A stretch of 13,993 nt of DNA, from NCBI GenBank assembly GCA_964639525.1, contig CAZXDS010000083.1, forward strand, positions 1 through 13,993, read 5' to 3'. Position numbers and translations under genes: made by a program. This stretch comes from CAZXDS01 sp964639525 (GTDB taxonomy: Bacteria > Bacteroidota > Ignavibacteria > Ignavibacteriales > Melioribacteraceae). The notes beneath the pieces are model-generated. The model searched no databases. It was not told the DNA's origin and saw only the letters and a list, made by a program, of their open reading frames with translations. Position 1 is the first letter of the stretch, and each line of letters begins with the position of its first letter. Positions 6,640 to 12,624 of this stretch are shown one piece after another.

Positions 6640-8526
6640 CTACACCACCTTAAACTCTATCCCCGCATCTTTCATCTGCAATGCGGTGTTGGTTTTTAAT
6701 TGGTCGTTATTACTAAATAGTCTGTCGAGTGTAACTATTTTTTGCGGATTTAATTTTATTGCTTTTTTGATAATTTCACTATCTGCTTTATCAAGAAGCA
6801 AAACAATTTCATTTTCATTTACGATATAAATGTCATCATCTTTTTTAATATTTGCCGTAAGCGGAATACCCGATTTTAAAAGCAATTCATAAAGTACATC
6901 TTCCATTTTGGCATTTTCGTCAAGCGGTTCAAGGTGTTGTTCCAACTGTTCTACAAGTTCTTCCTCGGTTTCTATTTTTGTACGCCATATCTTGAAATTT
7001 GATTCATGAAGTTTAAATACTTTAAATCCTAAATCTAAATTTGCTTTCCCTTTTTCAAAAAGATTTTTGCCTTTCTCATTCTCAATTTTCAATTCTCCAT
7101 TCTCAATTGTCTTTATCACGCGGCGTATTCTCTCTTTGCCTATTTCCGCAATGGTTTTGTAACCGGCTTTGTAAGCTTCCGAGTTTTCGTCTGTTTTTTC
7201 CGGAAGCTGAACAAGTATAAATTTACGGTTGCCGCCGTCTTGTTTGTTTAAGTCAAGTGCTGCGTGTGTAGTTGTGGCGGAGCCTGAGAAGAAGTCGAGT
7301 ATTAGCCCATCACTATCCATCCCGAGTTTTAATATATATTTCATAAGTTCGATAGGTTTGGGATTATCAAAGTTAACATCATGCATAATTTTTTGATAAT
7401 CTTGTTTTGCTTTTTGCGTATTTCCAACTTCTTTTGGAAATAGTAATGTATTTGAAATAATACCATCTTTAACTTCAGATAGAAATCTTTTGTATCGTGG
7501 TACATTTTTCCCCTCTTTTCCAAACCAGAGTCTATTATCATTGTAAAGTTTAAATAGTTTTTCTTTTGAAAACCTTGGATATGTTCCTTTGGGAGGTTCC
7601 CACTCTATTCCATTAGGAAATTTGATTTTGTATCTACTTGATTCTTTGCCGCTTTTAGCATGCAAAGGTCTATGAATCCATCTTCCTCTTGGATCATTAT
7701 TTAAATTTAGAAATTCCTTGTCTGTTTCCTCACTTCTTGGAATAAGATTAAGATTGAATATTTCTTCATTTTTACAAAAACAAATAATGTACTCGTGATT
7801 TTTTGACACATATTTTGCATCATTTTGACGCCCAGACTTTTTATTCCAAATAAATTCAGCAATAAAATTCTCTTCCCCAAAAACCTCATTCATCAAAAGC
7901 CGTAAATTATGCACTTCATTATCGTCGATTGAAACAAAAATAACTCCGTCGTCTTTCAGTAAATTTCTTGCAAGGAACAATCTCGGATACATCATTGAAA
8001 GCCAGTTACTGTGGTAATGCCCGCTGTCTTTGCTGTTTTTGCGGAATAAACCTTCGCGTGTTAAAAAACCGGTTTCGTCTTTGTCGCCGATACGGCTTAA
8101 ATATTCCTCGCGTGATTCCGAAAATTTATCGGGATAAATAAAAGTATCGTTTCCGGTGTTATAAGGCGGATCAATATATATCATTTTAATTTTGCCGAAA
8201 TATGCTTTCTGCAGCACTTTCAAAACTTCAAGATTTTCACCTTCTATAAAAACATTTCCGGTTGTATCAAAATTAACGGACTCATCTTTTGCCGGAATCA
8301 GCGTTGCCGTTGTAGGTGATTGCAGCACACGAAAAGCATCGGACTTTCCCGCCCAATTCAAAACATAGCGTTCGTTTCTAAATTCAATATCCTCGCCGAG
8401 AGCAGCTTTCAGCTTTTCCCAATCAATTTTGCTTTCGGTAAATACTTCGGGAATAATTTCTTTTAGTTCGTTTAATTTTTCTTCGGTAATATTTAATGAT
8501 TTTCCATCCATTTGGTCTTTATTCAT
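6640..8526 (-). CDS. mod: Type III (beta-class) DNA adenine methyltransferase Mod subunit
   Basis: Mod recognises the target sequence, methylates adenine on one strand with S-adenosylmethionine, and guides Res. The 628 residues are close to EcoP15I Mod (about 645). Catalytic motif IV is DPPYNTGND (119-127); the AdoMet-binding motif I is DFFSGSATTT (411-420). Motif IV before motif I is the beta-class order used by type III enzymes. The region between them (roughly 230-370) is the target recognition domain and would set specificity. A stretch at 473-486 rich in I, E, N and K is encoded by a CAATT-type repeat (7077-7111) also found outside genes. Residues from about 500 on form the C-terminal domain. 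The ATG at 8526 gives the full N-terminus; an upstream ATG at 8531 meets a stop at once. A sigma70-like promoter lies at 8569-8597. Confidence 0.96.
   Translation of the reverse strand: MNKDQMDGKSLNITEEKLNELKEIIPEVFTESKIDWEKLKAALGEDIEFRNERYVLNWAGKSDAFRVLQSPTTATLIPAKDESVNFDTTGNVFIEGENLEVLKVLQKAYFGKIKMIYIDPPYNTGNDTFIYPDKFSESREEYLSRIGDKDETGFLTREGLFRKNSKDSGHYHSNWLSMMYPRLFLARNLLKDDGVIFVSIDDNEVHNLRLLMNEVFGEENFIAEFIWNKKSGRQNDAKYVSKNHEYIICFCKNEEIFNLNLIPRSEETDKEFLNLNNDPRGRWIHRPLHAKSGKESSRYKIKFPNGIEWEPPKGTYPRFSKEKLFKLYNDNRLWFGKEGKNVPRYKRFLSEVKDGIISNTLLFPKEVGNTQKAKQDYQKIMHDVNFDNPKPIELMKYILKLGMDSDGLILDFFSGSATTTHAALDLNKQDGGNRKFILVQLPEKTDENSEAYKAGYKTIAEIGKERIRRVIKTIENGELKIENEKGKNLFEKGKANLDLGFKVFKLHESNFKIWRTKIETEEELVEQLEQHLEPLDENAKMEDVLYELLLKSGIPLTANIKKDDDIYIVNENEIVLLLDKADSEIIKKAIKLNPQKIVTLDRLFSNNDQLKTNTALQMKDAGIEFKVV
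7077..7111. repeat. CAATT-type repeat translated within mod
   Basis: Two copies of cattctcaatt (7077-7087 and 7098-7108) lie 21 nt apart. Positions 7090-7111 match 10216-10237 in the intergenic region downstream of the DUF819 gene at 20 of 22 positions. In the mod frame the repeat gives a charged linker (ENGELKIENE) between the methyltransferase core and the C-terminal domain. Confidence 0.7.
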
Positions 8527-8568
8527 TTCATTTAACCTACAATCTCAAATTGTTAAAACGGCAGAATC

Positions 8569-8597
8569 TATTTAAGTAAAATACTTAATTTTTTCAA
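8569..8597 (-). promoter_or_regulatory. Possible promoter of the mod transcript
   Basis: On the - strand ttgaaa (8597-8592) and taaata (8574-8569) are separated by exactly 17 nt, a sigma70-like arrangement. Transcription would start near 8562, giving a leader of about 35 nt before the mod ATG. AT-rich DNA gives many such matches by chance, and if the host is a member of Bacteroidota its main sigma factor prefers a different -10/-35 pair, so this is tentative. Confidence 0.35.
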
Positions 8598-8634
8598 TTT
8601 TAATTTATGATTTTTTCTTTTGGTATTCACAAAA

Positions 8635-8653
8635 CAGCGATTCAGAGTCAAAA
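8635..8653 (-). repeat. Copy 2 of the 19-nt repeat; right bracket of the defence locus
   Basis: The reverse complement (ttttgactctgaatcgctg) differs from copy 1 (37-55) at two positions. It lies about 108 nt upstream of mod and points toward the locus. Bases 8636-8651 also form an inverted pair with copy 3 (8907-8922), with a single G-T mismatch in 16. Confidence 0.6.
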
Positions 8654-8744
8654 TTAATTTGCCACGGCGAATAACGAAAACAGCAGATTACAGAAAAATA
8701 ATAAAATGTTTTTCCGGTTAATTTTTTCAAAATGAAAATTGTAG

Positions 8745-8782
8745 AACCGACTTTCCAGGTAGAGTTCTGTGAACAGTCGGTT
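8745..8782. repeat. Hairpin unit 1 (REP-like)
   Basis: aaccgact (8745-8752) pairs with agtcggtt (8775-8782). The 22-nt loop contains a smaller gttc/gaac stem (8764-8767 with 8771-8774). It begins with GTAGAAC (8741-8747), which hairpin unit 2 also carries in the opposite orientation, so the two look like a head-to-head pair of the same repeat type. Confidence 0.5.
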
Positions 8783-8850
8783 TATCTTGCAGCATTTGAA
8801 AATATTTAATTTTCTTACTGTTTTTCAAAATTTTTTCTACGTTTTACGAT

Positions 8851-8872
8851 GAACAAACCGGAAGGTTTGTTC
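8851..8872. repeat. Hairpin unit 2 (REP-like, 9-bp stem)
   Basis: gaacaaacc (8851-8859) and ggtttgttc (8864-8872) form a perfect 9-bp stem closed by the tetraloop ggaa. Read on the - strand it starts GTAGAAC, as unit 1 does on the + strand, and has the same pyrimidine-CC centre. Short intergenic palindromes of this kind are often spread by REP-associated transposases; no such gene is present here. Confidence 0.6.
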
Positions 8873-8906
8873 TACTATAAAAATTTAATATTAAGAGTTG
8901 CATTAC

Positions 8907-8941
8907 TTGACTCTGAGTCGCTATCAAAAAGCCGTTTATTT
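8907..8941 (+). repeat. Copy 3 of the flanking repeat, extended match to 39-74
   Basis: The core ttgactctgagtcgc (8907-8921) contains the perfect palindrome gactctgagtc (8909-8919). Aligned to 39-74 in the same orientation it matches at about 28 of 36 positions with one gap, including aaaagccgt and a following ttattt. This places related DNA on both sides of the restriction locus. Confidence 0.5.
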
Positions 8942-8949
8942 GCAAATAA
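8936..8949. promoter_or_regulatory. 14-bp palindrome upstream of the nuclease gene
   Basis: ttatttgcaaataa reads the same on both strands and lies 36 nt before the ATG at 8986, where a dimeric regulator could bind. It is AT-rich and could be a chance palindrome. Confidence 0.25.
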
Positions 8950-8985
8950 TTTATTACATTTAAAAACAAAAAAAATGAGGAACAA

Positions 8986-9342
8986 ATGAACAAATCATTA
9001 TATAACTACAAAGCATTTGTTACTAAAGTTTACGACGGCGATACTATTACAGTAGATATTGATCTCGGATTAAATGTTTTTGCAAAAAAAGAAAAAATTC
9101 GTTTGAGCAGAATTAATGCACCGGAACTAAGAGGCGAAGAAAGAGAAGAAGGCTTAAAATCCCGCGACTATTTACGAAATTTAATATTTAACAAAGAAAT
9201 TCTTGTGCAGACAATAAAAGACAGAAAAGGAAAATACGGACGTTATCTCGGTGAAATATTTTTACTTGATGAAAACGGCGATAAAATAAATGTTAATGAT
9301 TTATTGGTAGAAGAAGGCTTTGCCGTTTACAAAAAATATTAA
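8986..9342 (+). CDS. Staphylococcal-nuclease-like (SNase/TNase) protein
   Basis: A compact 118-residue thermonuclease-type domain that would hydrolyse DNA or RNA using calcium. Motifs align with the staphylococcal enzyme: VYDGDTITV (15-23, D19 equivalent to D21), R39 in IRLSRI (equivalent to R35), NAPE (44-47, E47 equivalent to E43) and YGRYLGEI (84-91, R86 equivalent to R87). Asn44 stands where the staphylococcal protein has Asp40, a metal ligand, so activity may differ. No signal peptide is visible, so it is probably cytoplasmic unless an upstream start is missed; the preceding ATG at 8975 hits a stop. GAGGAA just before the ATG at 8986 supports this start. It stands alone, transcribed away from mod and the only complete rightward gene here. 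It could be housekeeping or a small accessory nuclease. Confidence 0.93.
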   Translation: MNKSLYNYKAFVTKVYDGDTITVDIDLGLNVFAKKEKIRLSRINAPELRGEEREEGLKSRDYLRNLIFNKEILVQTIKDRKGKYGRYLGEIFLLDENGDKINVNDLLVEEGFAVYKKY

Positions 9343-9882
9343 CATCATTATTTGTAAAATTTACACATATTTAAAATATCGAACAATGATTAACGACTTT
9401 TGATTTCAGATGTTTTTACTTTTCCGGTTCGGATTCCTTTGGCAAAAAATCTAAAATCGTTAATCGGTGTCTATCTCGGCGATCAATGCTGTTAACTTAA
9501 GAAATATTGAAAAAATTATTAAGGCGTAATTGTGGCTAAAGCCACTGTTTGTTTTGTTTTTTACCCGTTGCATAAATGCAACGGCAATAGTCGTTTCTTT
9601 TCCAAAGGATATTGTGGATAAGAGACGGTTAAATATTCACTTGGGACAAAATGGCTTTTCGCAGAATCCTTTGGATAGCCATATTTTCCCCTTAAGTTGC
9701 CAGAATTGCTCGGCGATAGACGGATTCATAAATCATTTTTACGGTTTACTGCGATATAATATTACAGTTTAAATCCTTGTTTTTTTCCGTAAAGGCACGG
9801 GACACGTATGTCAAAAAATCAGAAAAGTATTTTGGAAATAACAGTTTGTTGTCGGCTATACCGCTATATGAAATTGCAAAAA
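9343..9882. other. Gene-free 540-base stretch with palindromic repeats
   Basis: This lies between the convergent ends of the nuclease gene and the PspC gene. It holds a 9-bp inverted repeat (gattaacga 9388-9396 with tcgttaatc 9457-9465) and the palindrome pair at 9532-9584. The only open frame of any length (9530-9772, +) begins inside the palindromes and has no protein-like features. No convincing T-tailed terminator was found for either neighbouring gene. Confidence 0.55.
9532..9584. repeat. Pair of REP-like palindromes
   Basis: gtggct (9532-9537) pairs with agccac (9540-9545) around two bases. Twenty bases later ccgttgca (9565-9572) pairs with tgcaacgg (9577-9584) around taaa. Two perfect stems so close together between convergent genes look like a repetitive extragenic unit rather than a terminator, although T-rich DNA lies between them (9548-9562). 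Confidence 0.6.
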
Positions 9883-10074
9883 CTATTCCGCAGGGTCCAT
9901 CACAGCCCAGAAAATTATATAAACCAAAATACCGGGGAAACCGGCGCTAAAAATAGTTAATAAAATATATCCGACTCTTACAAAGGAAGGGTCCCAATCA
10001 AAATATTCTGCAAGTCCGCCAAGCACACCGGCAATTTTTTTATCCCGCGATTTTCTAAGTCTTTTCTTTTCCAT
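9883..10074 (-). CDS. PspC-domain small membrane protein
   Basis: The 63 residues make up almost exactly one PspC domain. A basic N-terminus (KKRLRKSRDKK) leads to the hallmark GVLGGLAEYF (16-25) and DPSFVRVGYIL (28-38), followed by one long hydrophobic segment (about 32-58) ending in a short acidic tail. PspC proteins sit in the inner membrane and in enterobacteria help sense envelope stress in the phage-shock response. Stand-alone PspC proteins like this are common elsewhere and their role is less clear. No pspA or pspB neighbour is present, so a phage-shock operon is not supported. The gene follows the DUF819 gene in the same direction after 170 nt containing repeats, so it may have its own promoter. 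Confidence 0.9.
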   Translation of the reverse strand: MEKKRLRKSRDKKIAGVLGGLAEYFDWDPSFVRVGYILLTIFSAGFPGILVYIIFWAVMDPAE

Positions 10075-10172
10075 TATTTTACTCTTATTTTAATTTGAAA
10101 TTTTACACTTCAAACACTCTTTGCAACATTAGACGAAAGATGCTATAACAAGTTCAACAAGACCACTTTCCC

Positions 10173-10237
10173 AAATTATCAATTATCATCCGTCAAGTGC
10201 CGGATTAAAAATTATCAATTATCCATTCACAATTGTC
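10173..10237. repeat. CAATT/ATTATC-type intergenic repeat
   Basis: aaattatcaattatc occurs at 10173-10187 and again at 10209-10223, 36 nt apart. The second copy runs into 10216-10237, which matches a segment inside mod (7090-7111) at 20 of 22 positions. Such low-complexity intergenic repeats are typical of several AT-rich bacterial lineages; function unknown. Confidence 0.6.
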
Positions 10238-10244
10238 AATTAAA

Positions 10245-11396
10245 TCAGTGTAGCCAATAAGCAACGCCGACGCCGATAAAAGTAGCAACGGCATAACCCA
10301 ATGTACCGCACAAAATTGCAGGAATTACAAGTGATTTCCATTTGCGCCCGACAGCCATTGCTGCGGCAGTTGTTGGTCCGCCCATATTTGCATTCGAAGC
10401 AATTACAATTTCAGCCAAATCCAACTTAAATAATTTTCCGAAGAATAATATAAAAATTAAATGTACAAGTAAAATCAATCCTGCGAATACAAATAATATC
10501 GGTCCGACTTTCATTACAACAAAAATATTTGCACTTGCCCCAATTGCAGCAAAGAAAACCTGCATAAGTAAAGTGCCAATTTGGTCGGCACCTTTTATTT
10601 CGTTCATTTGTTTTGGGAAAACAGTTGCAATTACAACAACAAGCAATGTAATTATTAAAATGGCACTTCCTCTAATGCCAATTAATTCTTGAATTAAAAA
10701 ACCGATTGCAGATACGGTTAGTCCTATAGCCAAAGCTTTTCCCATATCAAGTAAATTCGGGTTGTTACTTTCGTCGTTGTAAATATTGTCTGCCGATTCA
10801 AGCAAATCTGCATTTTGCTGATGTTCATTTTTAAAATTCTTTTTTAAGAAACCTATTGAAGGAAGAGCGAATAAAACGAGGAAATAAATTGTCATTACAA
10901 GATTATCAGCAGCAACACCTGCAGCAAGTAAATCGCTTGAATGAAGTTGCAGAGCTTGCGACGATGCCACATAATTCATAGAACCGCCGATATAAGTCGA
11001 ACAGAATATTCCGGCAAGTTTCCAGCCTTCTTCTCCCAAAGGAATAAACTTAAAAGCTATAATTGTTCCAACCACAGTTCCGACAGACCCAATGCCAAAA
11101 GCAATAAGTGTTGGACCTGCTTCTTTAATAATTCGCCGTATATTTGCTTTGAACAGCAACAACGGAACTGCAAGCGGAACAAGATATGACCAAACAATAT
11201 TATAAGCGGGTGCATCTGTAGGGATAATTGTTAGATTGGATAAAATGAACGTGAACAGTATTGAAACAACAACTGCCGATAATTTATTTCCCCATTTTGT
11301 TTTCTGCTCAGCCCAAACACCGAAACTGGCGGCAATAAAAAGTACAGCCCAAAGAAGCCATGTTTGATTAGGATTTATTATTGAATGTTCAAACAT
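10245..11396 (-). CDS. DUF819 family integral membrane protein (transporter-like)
   Basis: This 383-residue, very hydrophobic protein belongs to the DUF819 (YjcL-like) family of inner-membrane proteins, thought to be transporters but without an established substrate. About ten or more membrane segments are visible. Two related re-entrant-type motifs stand out: STYIGGSMNYVA (133-144) in the N-terminal half and SNANMGGPTTAAAMA (334-348) in the C-terminal half. This internal duplication is also seen in several secondary carriers. A hydrophilic loop (about 184-216) joins the halves. Length is usual for the family. The ATG at 11396 has AGGA about eight bases upstream. It follows the thiamine-diphosphate enzyme gene by 47 nt, suggesting co-transcription and perhaps that it moves the substrate or product of that enzyme; this link is inference. 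Confidence 0.92.
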   Translation of the reverse strand: MFEHSIINPNQTWLLWAVLFIAASFGVWAEQKTKWGNKLSAVVVSILFTFILSNLTIIPTDAPAYNIVWSYLVPLAVPLLLFKANIRRIIKEAGPTLIAFGIGSVGTVVGTIIAFKFIPLGEEGWKLAGIFCSTYIGGSMNYVASSQALQLHSSDLLAAGVAADNLVMTIYFLVLFALPSIGFLKKNFKNEHQQNADLLESADNIYNDESNNPNLLDMGKALAIGLTVSAIGFLIQELIGIRGSAILIITLLVVVIATVFPKQMNEIKGADQIGTLLMQVFFAAIGASANIFVVMKVGPILFVFAGLILLVHLIFILFFGKLFKLDLAEIVIASNANMGGPTTAAAMAVGRKWKSLVIPAILCGTLGYAVATFIGVGVAYWLH

Positions 11397-11443
11397 ATAT
11401 GTTTTCCTTTCTACCTTTTCCGAACTTTAAAATTGACATATTT

Positions 11444-12598
11444 TTAATAATCAATTAATAAAATTTTTAATGTTGTTGCTTCCTTTGTTTCATTTAACGC
11501 TTCCGATATTTCCATCAAATCACTCGGATTTGTAATGTGAGTGATAAATTGTTCATAGCCCGACAACACTCTCGACATTAATTTTCGCTGAATGATTTGT
11601 CCGCCTGTTGCGGCAGCTTTCTTATTATTGAAAATAACAATCTTAATCGGCAAATCGCGGTTAAACGTTTCCAACAAACCCATGTGCCCGGCAGATAAGA
11701 AACCGAAATCCCCAGTTAATGCCCAAACCTCTTTTACTCCGGATAAATATGCACCTATAGCCAATGGAATACTTCCCCCTATATACGTAACGAGATCAAT
11801 AGCATTGTAAGGCGGCATACAAAATGAACTGGAAATACTGGTATCGCCGGTTACAATTTGTCCTCGTAAATTTTTGAATACTTCAAAAAACGGAATGTAT
11901 TTTTTTGCTGTCGCTTGATAACGTTCAGGTAAGCTGTCGGGCATTCTCGGCATTTGCGGTCTTAAAATTTGTTCGGGATTTCCATCCAATACTTTTGCAG
12001 TAAATTTTTTAAATTGATATTCTGCAAACATCGGATGCACTACATGACTAATCACATCACGTAAAAATTGAAATTCTTTTTTACCATTTTCAATCCGTTC
12101 AAATTGAACTGTATTATTTATTGCTGCCGAATCAATTATTAATGCAATCGGAAGTTTTCTCTTTTCGGATTCATGAAATGCCTTTATCACGGTACTGTAA
12201 ACATCATCATTTTTCACATGAATGTACGGGAATGACATTCCCGTAAGAACCGGAGTAATTTCCAGAATGTTATCGGAATGTTTTCCGGTTTTGTCATCGA
12301 ATAAAATTACTACCAAACCGGCTGTTAAATCTGTGTACAGTGAATCTACGACACTATTGGCAGCTTTAAGCATTCCGTGTGATTTCATAATTGCAGCAGA
12401 ACGTTTGCCTACAAGACTTGAACCATGTGCGACCGTATATGCAACTTCTTCATTAAAAGACAAAGGAACGGTTTTTTCGGCAAGCGAACTAAAATTTTCA
12501 ATTGTTTCGCTTACTCCAAATCCGGGAACTTGGGTAACTACTTTTACCCCAAGGTCTAAAAAGGCATAACCGATTGCTTCACTAACTTTTGTTTTCAT
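11444..12598 (-). CDS. Thiamine-diphosphate-dependent enzyme, IorA/phosphonopyruvate decarboxylase-like
   Basis: The 384 residues hold two thiamine-diphosphate domains and little else. The N-terminal PYR domain has VPGFGVSETI (24-33), the cofactor-activating glutamate in FNEEVAYTVAHGSS (48-61, probably E50), and MKSHGMLKAANSV (71-83), which closely follows the corresponding part of indolepyruvate oxidoreductase subunit IorA. The C-terminal PP domain has YIGGSIPLAIGA (272-283), the metal-binding GDFGFLSAGHMGLL (296-309), N324-N325 and TGGQ (331-334). The C-terminal 4Fe-4S domain and extra length of IorA are absent. The overall size instead fits phosphonopyruvate or sulfopyruvate decarboxylases. 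The likely reaction is decarboxylation of a 2-oxo acid, substrate unknown. It starts 26 nt after the mechanosensitive channel gene with no clear ribosome site and precedes the DUF819 gene by 47 nt. A 21-nt palindrome lies in frame at 12225-12245. Confidence 0.85.
   Translation of the reverse strand: MKTKVSEAIGYAFLDLGVKVVTQVPGFGVSETIENFSSLAEKTVPLSFNEEVAYTVAHGSSLVGKRSAAIMKSHGMLKAANSVVDSLYTDLTAGLVVILFDDKTGKHSDNILEITPVLTGMSFPYIHVKNDDVYSTVIKAFHESEKRKLPIALIIDSAAINNTVQFERIENGKKEFQFLRDVISHVVHPMFAEYQFKKFTAKVLDGNPEQILRPQMPRMPDSLPERYQATAKKYIPFFEVFKNLRGQIVTGDTSISSSFCMPPYNAIDLVTYIGGSIPLAIGAYLSGVKEVWALTGDFGFLSAGHMGLLETFNRDLPIKIVIFNNKKAAATGGQIIQRKLMSRVLSGYEQFITHITNPSDLMEISEALNETKEATTLKILLIDY
12225..12245. 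repeat. 21-nt perfect palindrome inside the thiamine-diphosphate enzyme gene
   Basis: tacgggaatg (12225-12234) and cattcccgta (12236-12245) pair perfectly around a single central base. It encodes the GMSFPYI region (residues 120-126) of the PYR domain. It may be chance, a translated REP-type element, or a regulator site. Confidence 0.5.
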
Positions 12599-12624
12599 AT
12601 TTTATAACTCAAATAATCACATAA

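Larger units (their letters stand above)
8527..8985. other. Repeat-rich intergenic region between mod and the nuclease gene
   Basis: These 459 bases separate divergent genes. They contain a candidate mod promoter (8569-8597), inverted repeats 8636-8651 and 8907-8922, two hairpin units between those repeats (8745-8782 and 8851-8872), and a 14-bp palindrome 8936-8949. No reading frame with protein-like character was seen in either direction. Confidence 0.6.

Noticed and set aside
9388..9465. A 9-bp inverted repeat (gattaacga and tcgttaatc) as a structured RNA or terminator
   Set aside because: The 60-nt loop, AT-rich arms and absence of a T-tail give no support beyond chance; kept only as a note in the intergenic entry.
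9530..9772. An 80-codon rightward open frame in the gap before the PspC gene
   Set aside because: It starts inside a palindromic repeat, lacks a ribosome site, and its translation has no domain-like pattern.
11444..12598. Naming the enzyme iorA
   Set aside because: The N-terminal motifs resemble IorA, but the ferredoxin domain, normal length and an IorB partner are all missing.
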